Origin: Bifidobacterium margollesii | GTDB taxonomy: Bacteria > Actinomycetota > Actinomycetes > Actinomycetales > Bifidobacteriaceae | NCBI RefSeq assembly: GCF_002860355.1 | Contig: NZ_NMWU01000011.1 | Coordinates: forward strand, 58,678 to 122,677 | DNA length: 64,000 nucleotides | Direction of reading: 5' to 3' | Part shown: one piece after another, positions 1 through 8,167 of the stretch | How the letters are laid out: every line of letters begins with the position of its first letter | How positions within the stretch are numbered: the stretch's first letter is position 1 | Notes under the pieces: generated by a model | Told to the model about the DNA's origin: nothing | Database searches by the model: none | What the model saw: the letters and a program-made list of their open reading frames with translations, nothing else | Program-made: the position numbers and the translations under genes

Positions 1-2097
1 GGCATCAGCTTGGGAACGACGTTCTCAGAACCTGCCTTGGCGGGCGTGGTAAACGTCGCGTCGGTGTACCATCCCGCAAACGCCAGACCGTTGACGTATG
101 GGGCTTTGGCCTCGTACTTGGAACGGACAATCACGTTGGATTCCTTGCCGCCGCCGTAGACGATGTCCTTCGCGGTCATTTCGCCGGTGTTGAACAGTGC
201 GTCAAGATACACGTCGGCGACGTTGTCCTTCAGCGTGTTGCTCTTCAGCACGATGTCGGTACTGGCAGAGGTCTTGCCCGCCCAAGAGCTGTAGCTGAGC
301 GCCATGTAGGTGCCGGTGACCTTGTTATCGGTCAGGTGCAGTCCCTTGACGTCGGAGATTGCCACGGCGTAGTCTCTGGTAGCAAGCCCGGTGCCGTCGA
401 TGCGGTTGCCGGAGGCCGTGACGTTCTGCACACCGTACTTGCCGTCGGTGTTGCCGTTGGCGACGACGAACATGGCGTCACCGTTCTTGACGTTTGGAGC
501 ATCCTTGGTGAAGGTCACCGTGTTGTCGTTCACGGTGGTGTTCGTGATGGGGGTCGCGCCGCCGACGAAGTTGATACCGACCGCGGAGTTGTAGTGGGCA
601 CGACCGAGCTCGAAGTCGTTGTCGTGGATGTTCGTGCCGTCCACACCCTGCTCCAGCCACACGGAGCTGGGCTGGAAGTCGTAGTCGCCCTTGTACACGC
701 TCGGAATGGAGAACGTGTTGTCGGCGATCTCGACGTTCTTCGCCTTGTTGGACACGATCACGCTCTGCTGCACGGCGCCGGGCTGAAGCTTGCCGTCCTT
801 GAACGTCAGGTCGTTGTTATCGATCACGAAGTTGACGCCGGAAACCTTCGAACCGCTGGCCTTCAGACGGATCGAGCCGTTGAATTTCACGCCGGACCTG
901 GCGGCGACCGTCACCTTCGTGTCGAAGGTGTACTGGGAGTGGTTGTCCACGCTCTTCAACATGGTCAGCGTGGCGCCATCCAGCTTGTTGGCGGCCGCGA
1001 CGGCATCAACGATCCATCCGTAGGAGGTGGTCTTGTTGTTGGCGTCGGTCAGCAGCGCGCCCGTGGTCTGGTTCGTATCCGCCTCGAACTCGCTTTCCAC
1101 GTTCGTGTACTCGTCACCGGAGACGGAGACGTCGGCACTGGAGGAGGTCGAACCCTGCCAGACGCTCTGGGCGATGCCCTTGGCCGCGTTGCTCACCTTG
1201 TTGTTGACGAACTTGATGCCCTTGATGTTGGCCAGTCCGGCGAAACGGGTGTTGTAGTTCTCGGGATCAGCGGCGGCATCGTAGGTGTTGCCCTCCACGG
1301 TCACGTTCTGGATGCCGTACTTGTCCGCGGTGCTGCTGTTGCCCATGGCGATCAGCAGTTGGACGGAACCCACTCTGGTGGCTTCGGCGGCGGGAGCCGT
1401 GACGGTCACGCGGTTGTTCTTGATCGTGACGTCATGGATGTTGTTGTTGCCCCATCCGACCAGATTGACGGCCTGGTTCGAGTTGACATCGGCGGACACG
1501 TCGCCGGAGCCGTTGGTGTCGTTCAGACGGCCCAGATTGAACTCGTTGTCTTCGATGGTGAGGTTGACGGAACCGCGCACGTACACACCGTTGTACTGCC
1601 ATTCCTTGCCCCGGAACAGGGCGCTCGGGGAATTGAAGACGTTGCCGCTGACCGTCACGTCCTTGACGTTTTCCAGTTCGACGGCGTTGAAGTTGCCTTC
1701 TGCGCCAGCCGCGGGACGGTCGAAAGTCACGCCTTTGACCGAGGAACCGTCGGCACCCCTCGTGAACTTCACGGTACCCGCGAAGGACACACCTTTCTCG
1801 GCTGTGATGTTGAGCTTCTTATCAATGCTGACACGCTCATCGGAATTGGCGGTCAGCGTTACGGTCTGCCCGGCCTGCGCGGCGGTGATCGCCTCCGCAA
1901 GCGTCGGGTAGGTCTTACCATCCACGGCGGCTACGTTCTTCGAGGCCGCCGGCAGGGTTACCGTGGTATCAGCAACCCCCCCCCCCGTTGGTTTCTCCCG
2001 CTGCATACGAAGCAGGAGCAACGGAGGCAAGAGCCGCGATCATCGCGATGCCGGCAAACACCCCCGTTCCAGCCTTCAGAATATTACCTGATACCAT
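1..2097 (-). CDS. Secreted parallel beta-helix surface protein, out of frame at a G11 tract; 3' end beyond window
   Basis: The ATG at 2097 follows a GAAGAAGG ribosome site and opens a clear Sec signal peptide (KAGTG... hydrophobic core ...ASYAAG). Eleven G residues (1986-1976) follow codon 36 or so; with 11 the frame hits TGA at 1971-1969, while 10 or 13 would continue into an uninterrupted frame to base 1. That frame encodes two similar blocks of about 300 residues rich in short N-x-V/I-x-N-N/D-x-F/V rungs typical of right-handed beta-helix proteins (about 1900-1050 and 1020-250), then an AFAGWYTD segment resembling a Flg_new/InlB B-repeat, which suggests a cell-wall protein. The C-terminus lies outside the window. 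Either a phase-variable gene captured OFF or a homopolymer miscall. No enzymatic residues could be assigned. Confidence 0.8.
1976..1986 (-). repeat. Homopolymeric G tract (11 G on the coding strand)
   Basis: Eleven consecutive C on the plus strand directly after the signal-peptide codons of the beta-helix gene. Tract length decides whether the mature protein is made: 10 or 13 G join signal peptide and mature part, 11 G gives a peptide ending NGGGGC. Confidence 0.95.
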
Positions 2098-2241
2098 CAG
2101 TGCCCTTCTTCCATATCGGAGCAAATACTTTAAAACTACGTAGTTGCAGCGCAATCCTCTCGCGCCCTACACGCAACCACCCTTCACTTTAGTGCCAACA
2201 CCCCCCGACGGCAAACGTGATTCCACTCACTTGGCCCCACT

Positions 2242-3120
2242 TCACAGGGGGCGAGACGCGGTCATCGCCGTCGAACTGGCCTTCACCGCGGCTTCGCTGA
2301 TCGTGCACGACAGCCGATACACCGGCACGTCCGCCAGTACTTCGTCCAGCAGTTCCAGCGTTTCGGCGACCATCGACGGATCGGACGGCATATAGGTCTG
2401 TCGCAGGATCAGCGGCATGGCCTCGGCCGCATTCATCCGTTCGCACGTATTCGCCACGCCGTCGCCGTCCACGAACGCAGTGCCGGATCCCAAGGCGTCG
2501 GCGGCCTGCAAGCCATCGTCATGCACGGCATCCGTCGCCCGGTTCACCACGCAGATGCCGGCCACGGGGGCGCTCACGTTGCGCTGCCACCGCTCCTTGC
2601 CCGCCCACGGCGTACCATAGGCGATCACGGATGCGTGACGCTCGCCGCCCACACGCTGCCGCCCATCGGCCACACGCCGGTCATCGGCATCGCAGCGCAC
2701 CTCCAGCATGGGCTTGTCGCCGTTGATGATGCCGACACGATCGCCGAACACACGCTTCCACAGGCGGATGTGCGTGGTCTTTCCGGTTCCGCTTGGCGCG
2801 GTGAAGATATACGCCTTCCCCTGATATTCGATCGTGGCGCCGTGGAACACCAGACGACGATGGGCCGGCGCCACCTCGGCGATCTTACGGAACACGGCCA
2901 GCGTCTCCAAATACGGATCGCTCCAATCGCCCGGCTCCCCGATCTCACGTTCATGACCGATATCGGCCGGAGAGATCTCGACGGCGATATCCGCCTTCGC
3001 CGCATCCCTATCGAAGCCTTGCGACGGCAACAGATAATCGGCGCTTTGCTCGGCGATACGATCGTAAAGCGACCGCACCGCCACATCGAGGCCGGCCACA
3101 CGCATGAGAAAATCAGTCAT
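2242..3120 (-). CDS. HPr kinase/SerK-like P-loop kinase
   Basis: The protein has a Walker A motif APSGTGKTTH in the middle, followed by the INGDKPMLE and YGTPWAGKERWQRN segments seen in HPr-kinase/PEP-carboxykinase-like proteins that accompany RiPP genes. In lasso-peptide clusters such relatives phosphorylate the peptide; here the substrate is unknown. The start chosen is ATG 3120 (MTDFLMRVAGLDV), because the family begins about there; a GTG at 3153 would add 11 residues and neither has a strong ribosome site. It is divergent from a PF14907-type nucleotidyltransferase 76 bases away, a pairing also known from lasso-peptide clusters, but no precursor, protease or cyclase gene is visible here. 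It could therefore be a stand-alone pair or a relict. Confidence 0.72.
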   Translation of the reverse strand: MTDFLMRVAGLDVAVRSLYDRIAEQSADYLLPSQGFDRDAAKADIAVEISPADIGHEREIGEPGDWSDPYLETLAVFRKIAEVAPAHRRLVFHGATIEYQGKAYIFTAPSGTGKTTHIRLWKRVFGDRVGIINGDKPMLEVRCDADDRRVADGRQRVGGERHASVIAYGTPWAGKERWQRNVSAPVAGICVVNRATDAVHDDGLQAADALGSGTAFVDGDGVANTCERMNAAEAMPLILRQTYMPSDPSMVAETLELLDEVLADVPVYRLSCTISEAAVKASSTAMTASRPL

Positions 3121-3196
3121 GCCGTCATCATACGGCGCGCAAAATCCGGTCACACGAATATCGTCGGACGGGTAACGTCAAACAGCAGAGGTCGCC

Positions 3197-4726
3197 ATGG
3201 CACATCATGAAACGATGGCACATCACGAAACGGCAACGCCATCGCCCGCCCAATTCCGACATATGGGCGATTTACTGGTCGAGATGATCGCCGCGGCACT
3301 GCACGGCGATCAAGTAGGGGGTTCCGATACCGAGCCAAACACCGATTTCGATGATTGGGCACACCTGTACTCACTGGCCGTCTTCCATAGCGTCGAGCCC
3401 CTCACCTGGGCCGGTATGAGCGAATCCACCCGAAGCCACCTACCCGAAGAAATCGCCGCGAAATGGCAAAACGCCGCCGATCTGGCCCTGTTCCGACAGT
3501 TCACCTACGATGCGGAACGCTCCTCCATCCTGTCGGACTTCCGGCGCGCCGGACTCTCATGGCTGCCGCTGAAGGGCATCGTCACCGCCACCTACTACCC
3601 GCAGCCCGGATTACGTTCCATGGGGGATCAGGATCTGGTGTTCGGCTTCGTGGAGTATGATCCGTCATCCGAGACGTCCGAGGATTCCGAGACGTCCGGC
3701 AACCCCGGCGAATGGCGGTTCCGCGGAAGCACCGAAGTCGAACGCGCGGCGATGGAGGCCAAGGCCGCCGAAACCGCCACCGCGATCATGACCGCGCACG
3801 GCTACACGGCAACCAACGTCTGGGAACGGGAGCTCGCCTTCGCCAAAGGCGGGATCTCGTTCGAACTGCACCGCTGCATCGTGGTTGATTCCGAAAAAAC
3901 CGAAGGGTATTACGACGATTCGATGATCCGGTACTACCGCAATCCATGGCGGCTGGCAGTGCCGGACGGCGACCCGCACGGTGACCCTCACGGCAACCCG
4001 GATGGTGACGATCACAATATCGACGGCGACCCGCATGCCCCACATGCCCCACATGCGGGAGGCTTCCACTGGCGACCGGAGGACGAATACGTGTTCCACG
4101 TCGCGCACATGATGAAGCACTACCGTTCGTCCGGCTTCGGACTGCGGTTTCTCGCCGACGAGGCGGTATTCTGCCGCCGATTCGGCGAACACACCTCGCA
4201 ACCGTTCGACTGGGACTATATTCACGCACAACTCGACGAATTGGAACTCGCCCGGTTCGAGCGAACGGTGCGACGGCTCTCCCTGGCACTGTTCGACCAT
4301 CCGCGAGACTGGCGTCGGCATGTGGACGAATCCGAGCGACGCCTGTTCGAGGAGATCGTGACGAGCGGCGTCTACGGCACCCGACGCAATGGGCTGACCA
4401 AGCGCTTCCGCCGGCAGCAGGAGGCGTTGGAAAGCACGAGAGAGAATCAACCGCAATCAGCGCACGAACGTTCGACGACCGGCGCGGAATCGCCCCGGCT
4501 GCGGCATATGCGGACGGGGTTCGCGCGCACTGGATTCATGCGCACCGGAGTGCTGTATGGATTGCGGCGCATCTATCCGCCGAGGTCATGGGTGGAGCAG
4601 CCTTTCCCACGTTGGGCCGACGCCCGCTGGAAGCGAGCGCTGCTGCCGCTGTATCGGCTGTCGCGCGGTTTGCGGCAACATCCGAAGGATCTGCTGTTCG
4701 AGCTCAAGCTGATGCTGCGCAAGTAG
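3197..4726 (+). CDS. Nucleotidyltransferase-fold protein (PF14907 / NTP_transf_5 type)
   Basis: Residues about 110-145 carry the family pattern: LPLKG, then YPQPGLRSMGDQDLV, in which the two Asp of DQDL would be the metal ligands of the nucleotidyltransferase fold. Members tailor RiPPs in some clusters (one lasso-peptide homologue acts as a glycosyltransferase); function here is inferred only. Ribosome site AGAGGT precedes ATG 3197. The start is duplicated: an 18-base unit encoding MAHHET occurs twice, so ATG 3215 would also serve. A low-complexity insert around residues 255-285 repeats GDPHG and PHA, and another Ser/Glu-rich insert lies near residue 160. Both are bounded by family-like sequence, so they look like expanded loops. 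Divergent partner: the kinase at 2242-3120. Confidence 0.7.
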   Translation: MAHHETMAHHETATPSPAQFRHMGDLLVEMIAAALHGDQVGGSDTEPNTDFDDWAHLYSLAVFHSVEPLTWAGMSESTRSHLPEEIAAKWQNAADLALFRQFTYDAERSSILSDFRRAGLSWLPLKGIVTATYYPQPGLRSMGDQDLVFGFVEYDPSSETSEDSETSGNPGEWRFRGSTEVERAAMEAKAAETATAIMTAHGYTATNVWERELAFAKGGISFELHRCIVVDSEKTEGYYDDSMIRYYRNPWRLAVPDGDPHGDPHGNPDGDDHNIDGDPHAPHAPHAGGFHWRPEDEYVFHVAHMMKHYRSSGFGLRFLADEAVFCRRFGEHTSQPFDWDYIHAQLDELELARFERTVRRLSLALFDHPRDWRRHVDESERRLFEEIVTSGVYGTRRNGLTKRFRRQQEALESTRENQPQSAHERSTTGAESPRLRHMRTGFARTGFMRTGVLYGLRRIYPPRSWVEQPFPRWADARWKRALLPLYRLSRGLRQHPKDLLFELKLMLRK

Positions 4727-4808
4727 CCGGCGTCACCGCGTTCCGGTCCGCCAATCCTATCCCGTTCCGCCAGCCCGTTCCGCCTGCCCTGCTCCGATCC
4801 GCCCGCGG

Positions 4809-4838
4809 TTGGGGCTTGACCCGGGCGGGCGGTAGATT
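4809..4838 (+). promoter_or_regulatory. Promoter of the ABC-F gene, leaderless
   Basis: TTGGGG (4809-4814), 18-base spacer, TAGATT (4833-4838). The GTG start of the gene lies 8 bases after the -10 box and no ribosome site is present, so transcription probably begins at or next to the start codon. Confidence 0.5.
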
Positions 4839-4846
4839 AGTGCCTT

Positions 4847-6970
4847 GTGCCTACTTATGATCTTGGATTGGAACACGTTTCGCTCGCCTTCGCCACGAAG
4901 ACCATCTTCACCGATGTGACCCAGGGTGTGTTCGAGGGCGACCGCATCGGCATCGTCGGCAAGAACGGCGACGGCAAGTCGACGCTGCTTCACCTGTTCA
5001 ACGGCACGCAGCAGCCGGATTCCGGACGCGTGACCAAGCGCGGCGGCCTGACCTTCGGCATGCTCGACCAGCGTGATCCGCTTGACGACAACGACACCGT
5101 GCGTCAGGCGGCGCTGGAGGGACGCGAGGATTACGAATGGGCCGCGGAAACCAAGTCTCGCGAGATCGTGGAGGCGCTGCTGGGCGGCATCGATCTGAAC
5201 GCCCGCATCGGCTCGCTGTCCGGCGGCCAGCGCAGGCGTGCGGATCTGGCCCGGCTGCTGCTTAAGGATTGGGATATTCTGGCGCTTGACGAGCCGACCA
5301 ACCATCTTGACGTGGTGACGATCCACTGGCTGGCCGAGCATCTGAAGAACCGCTGGTCGGCCAGTTCGGGCGCGCTGCTGCTGGTGACGCATGACCGTTG
5401 GTTCCTTGACGAGGTGTGCTCCTCGATGTGGGAGGTGCACGACGGGGTGATCGATCCGTTCGAAGGCGGATACTCCGCATATATGCTGCAGCGCGTGGAG
5501 CGCGATCGGCAGGCCGATGTGCGGGAGACGAAGCGTCGCAATCTCGCCCGCAAGGAGCTGGCATGGCTCACGCGCGGGGCAAGGGCCCGTTCCACCAAGC
5601 AGAAGTTCCATGTGAAGGCCGCACGAGAGCTGATCGCCGACGTGCCGCCGGTGCGCAATACGCTCGAGCTCAAGCAGATGGCCACGTCCCGGCTCGGCAA
5701 GCAGGTGGTTGATCTGATCGACGTAACGCAGATTTTCGCCAAGCCTTCGACGAACGGCGATCCGGCTTCGGCTGAAGGTTCGCAATCCCCGGCCGGTGAG
5801 GATTTCGTCAACGCGATGTACGCGGAGCCTCAGCCGCACGGTTCGGTCGAAGTGGCGGTGGACACGCTCGCCGATCCCCGTCTGGTGGATGCCGGCGTGC
5901 CGGAGGCCATCGAGGCAGACCGGCAGGCCCGTGCCGAAGCGGAGAGGTTGGCCCTCGAGCAGGGTGTGGTCGAGGTCGAGGTGAAGCCTCAGGTCACGTC
6001 CGCTGCGCAGCGGGTGACCGTTTCCGGCCGTAAGATCCTCGACGACGTGACGTGGCTGATCGGCCCGGGCGACCGTATCGGCATCGTCGGCGCGAACGGC
6101 GCCGGCAAGTCCACGCTGCTGAAGCTTATCGACGGGTCGATCACTCCGACCGTCGGCCATGTGAACATCGGCAAGACCGTGAAGTTCGCGGTGCTCTCCC
6201 AGCGTTTGGACGAACTGGAGAAGCTGGGCAAGTACAAGATCAAGGAAGTGCTCAGCCGATACAAGCCCAGCTACATCGTGGACGGCAAGGAGACCACGCC
6301 GGGTCAGATGATGGAACGGCTGGGGTTCGAGTCCGCACAGCTGATGACGCCGATCCGTGATCTTTCCGGCGGGCAGAAGCGCCGTATGCAGCTGCTGCTG
6401 ATTCTGCTTGACGAGCCGAATGTGCTGATCATGGACGAGCCGGGCAACGATCTCGACACCGATATGCTCGCCGTGATGGAGGATCTGCTCGACACCTGGC
6501 CGGGCACGCTGATCGTGGTTTCGCACGACCGGTATCTGCTCGAACGAGTGACCGACCAGCAGTTCGCATTGTTCGACGGCAAGGTGCGGCATCTGCCCGG
6601 AGGCGTGCAGGATTATCTCGACATGGTCGAGCATCTGCAGCGGGGTGGCGGTTCAAGCGATGTCGACGCCGCACCGCAGGGTTCGGGAGCGCCGGGCGCG
6701 GATTCGACCGGAGTGCAGGGCGGAAACGACGATGCCAAGGCGAAGCTTTCCGGCAAGGAATACCATCAGATCACCCGCCGAATCTCGGCCATCGAGCGCA
6801 AGCTGGCGAAGCTGGAGGAGCAGAAGGGCGATCTGGAAGCGCAGATGGCGTCGCATGACCCCACCGATTTCGAAGGATTGAACAAGCTCAACGAGCAGAT
6901 GCAGGCCATCGCCGCCGAATCCGAGGATCTCGAGACGGAGTGGATGGAGCTGAGCGAGCAGGTGGAGTAG
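4847..6970 (+). CDS. ABC-F family ATPase, Uup-like
   Basis: Soluble duplicated ATPase without membrane segments, of the type that acts on ribosomes or nucleic acid. First ATPase: Walker A GKNGDGKS near residue 37, signature LSGGQRRRAD, Walker B LALDEPTNHLD. Second: GANGAGKS near residue 420, LSGGQKRRMQ, IMDEPGNDLD; this DEPGNDLD form is typical of Uup. A basic helical linker (about 225-265) and an acidic/low-complexity spacer (about 300-375) separate them. The last 70 residues form a coiled coil (ISAIERKLAKLEEQ...), matching the Uup C-terminal domain. Length 707 is somewhat long because of the spacer. GTG start 4847 chosen from the leaderless promoter and the MPTYDLGLEHVSLAF start. Confidence 0.9.
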   Translation: MPTYDLGLEHVSLAFATKTIFTDVTQGVFEGDRIGIVGKNGDGKSTLLHLFNGTQQPDSGRVTKRGGLTFGMLDQRDPLDDNDTVRQAALEGREDYEWAAETKSREIVEALLGGIDLNARIGSLSGGQRRRADLARLLLKDWDILALDEPTNHLDVVTIHWLAEHLKNRWSASSGALLLVTHDRWFLDEVCSSMWEVHDGVIDPFEGGYSAYMLQRVERDRQADVRETKRRNLARKELAWLTRGARARSTKQKFHVKAARELIADVPPVRNTLELKQMATSRLGKQVVDLIDVTQIFAKPSTNGDPASAEGSQSPAGEDFVNAMYAEPQPHGSVEVAVDTLADPRLVDAGVPEAIEADRQARAEAERLALEQGVVEVEVKPQVTSAAQRVTVSGRKILDDVTWLIGPGDRIGIVGANGAGKSTLLKLIDGSITPTVGHVNIGKTVKFAVLSQRLDELEKLGKYKIKEVLSRYKPSYIVDGKETTPGQMMERLGFESAQLMTPIRDLSGGQKRRMQLLLILLDEPNVLIMDEPGNDLDTDMLAVMEDLLDTWPGTLIVVSHDRYLLERVTDQQFALFDGKVRHLPGGVQDYLDMVEHLQRGGGSSDVDAAPQGSGAPGADSTGVQGGNDDAKAKLSGKEYHQITRRISAIERKLAKLEEQKGDLEAQMASHDPTDFEGLNKLNEQMQAIAAESEDLETEWMELSEQVE

Positions 6971-6996
6971 GTCGCTATCGGCTATGCCTGAGCAGC

Positions 6997-7076
6997 TGGT
7001 CTGGCTGTGTGATTCGAGATACGCTCCAGGCCGCTCTGGCCAAGTCTTTACGATCTCGAATCACACAGCCAGACCA
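6997..7076. repeat. Perfect 24-bp inverted repeat with inner hairpin
   Basis: Arms 6997-7020 and 7053-7076 are exact reverse complements over 24 bases; the 32-base loop contains GGCC-CTCT-GGCC. It starts 27 bases after the ABC-F stop codon. It could terminate or protect that transcript, or be a small transposable element; no U run follows on either strand. Confidence 0.85.
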
Positions 7077-7095
7077 ATACAACCGGCCGACGAAG

Positions 7096-7298
7096 CCCCT
7101 CATCCGTCCGGCTTCGCCGGCCACCTTCCCCCGGTGGGGGAAGGCTCAGGCCCTGCTCACTGGTGTCATCACCCACCACATTCGACGGCTCCATCCCCTC
7201 ATCCGTCCGGCTTCGCCGGCCACCTTCCCCCACCGGGGGAAGGCTCAAGGACCATCATCAAGCACCATCGGCCACCTCCCCCCAGTGGGGGAAGACTC
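7096..7298. repeat. Cluster of three double-hairpin intergenic repeats (type 1)
   Basis: Full copies at about 7096-7147 and 7195-7247 and a partial copy at 7270-7298. Each has a first hairpin CCGGC-TTC-GCCGG and a second CTTCCCCC-N-GGGGGAAG. The last copy touches the stop codon of the PIN toxin gene, so the second hairpin would sit just behind that message. Confidence 0.85.
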
Positions 7299-7731
7299 AC
7301 GAGAGATGGCCTGGATGATTCCACGGATTCACCACCGTAACCCCGGTACCTTCGAAGTCCTTGACGTTGCGTGTGGCCAACTTGCAATCGTTAGCCAGAG
7401 CCGTGGCGGCAATCTGGGCATCGGCAATCATGATCGGGCGCCCCGCCCGCTCTCGTTCCATCTTGATTCGCGCATATCGCAATGCGGCCGTGGCATCAAA
7501 AGGCAGCACTCGTTCGACGAACGGGGACAGCATATGATTCAGCACAACGCTCAGCTCATGCTGCCTCCTACCTGACGGCATGCGCCAACATCCGTAGAAC
7601 AACTCCGCCACGGTGATCGACGTTATGGCAAAATCCTCAACGGATCGCCCGACAAACCACCTCATTACCGACCGATCCGGAAGCGGACGCACAAGCTCAC
7701 TGATAACGTTCGTATCCAACACAATGGTCAT
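7297..7731 (-). CDS. PIN-domain ribonuclease toxin (VapC/FitB type)
   Basis: 144 residues from ATG 7731 (MTIVLDTNVISE), preceded by GAGGGG. The acidic quartet of PIN RNases is visible: D in VLDTN, E in VAELFYG, D in IMIADAQIAATA, and D/N near KLATRNVKDFEG. FitB-like proteins share the DTNVISE start. It would cut RNA when the antitoxin is lost. ATG overlaps the antitoxin stop in an ATGA quartet, so the two are translationally coupled. Upstream in-frame residues in the longer reading frame belong to antitoxin DNA. Confidence 0.88.
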   Translation of the reverse strand: MTIVLDTNVISELVRPLPDRSVMRWFVGRSVEDFAITSITVAELFYGCWRMPSGRRQHELSVVLNHMLSPFVERVLPFDATAALRYARIKMERERAGRPIMIADAQIAATALANDCKLATRNVKDFEGTGVTVVNPWNHPGHLS

Positions 7732-8090
7732 ACGGACGTTCCCCTCTCGATCGACCGGGAACCGGCATCCCCGGTATCCCGCCAATCGTCAAAAGAGACA
7801 TCCCGCGACATTTCCGTCCGACGGTCGGGAACGGAAAACTCCTCATCATCGAATCCGGCGATACCCATTTCCGACATGAAATTCCTCATTTCCTGTGCAA
7901 AATTGGTGGATTTGGCCTCCTCATGCGCCACATATCCGGCCGTCCATTCCTCCAGAACCGACTTCACCTGCGATTCCATGGAACGGTTGTTCTCTCTGGC
8001 CGCCTGCTTGAGCACGTCCACGCATTCGACCGGAACCTTGCGGATCGTCAGCGTACGAACGGCAGTGGGGTCGCTGTCAATCGTCGTCAT
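7728..8090 (-). CDS. Ribbon-helix-helix antitoxin (FitA/VapB type)
   Basis: The N-terminal segment TLTIRKVPVECVDVLKQAAR followed by ENNRSMESQVKSVLEEW is a standard RHH/Arc DNA-binding fold; the acidic C-terminal half would wrap the toxin. Start ATG 8090 follows GGGAGGG at good spacing; the longer frame to 8108 lacks such a site. 120 residues, longer than most FitA proteins (about 80). Cotranscribed with the PIN toxin. The upstream DNA holds a pair of ATGCAT palindromes and a 10-bp direct repeat array, likely sites of autoregulation. Confidence 0.85.
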   Translation of the reverse strand: MTTIDSDPTAVRTLTIRKVPVECVDVLKQAARENNRSMESQVKSVLEEWTAGYVAHEEAKSTNFAQEMRNFMSEMGIAGFDDEEFSVPDRRTEMSRDVSFDDWRDTGDAGSRSIERGTSV

Positions 8091-8110
8091 CGGGCACCCT
8101 CCCATCATTC

Positions 8111-8140
8111 GATGTCAATCAATGTCAATCAATGTCAATC
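8111..8140. repeat. Three tandem 10-bp repeats upstream of the toxin-antitoxin operon
   Basis: Units (G/A)ATGTCAATC at 8111, 8121 and 8131, with a degenerate fourth. Read on the minus strand each unit contains TTGACA, so three -35-like boxes lie 10 bases apart, one helical turn. Confidence 0.8.
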
Positions 8141-8167
8141 AATATCGTCCAAGCGTCGCAACACCTT

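Noticed and set aside
336-2192. Long plus-strand open frame of 618 codons across the beta-helix gene
   Set aside because: It is the mirror of the minus-strand beta-helix frame: Val/Gly/His/Asp-rich text without a domain, no ribosome site, while the minus strand gives a signal peptide and beta-helix rungs.
2242-3120. Bifunctional HPr kinase/phosphorylase acting on the HPr at 58159
   Set aside because: The P-loop and following segments resemble the RiPP-associated SerK-like class, and the gene is next to a PF14907 protein rather than PTS genes. No evidence for HPr as substrate.
4757-6634. 625-codon minus-strand frame opposite the ABC-F gene
   Set aside because: His/Leu/Arg-rich antisense of a clear ABC-F protein; no motif of its own.
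8111-8140. Replication iterons or a CRISPR fragment
   Set aside because: Only three 10-bp units without spacers, AT-rich box or Rep gene; they sit in a toxin-antitoxin promoter.
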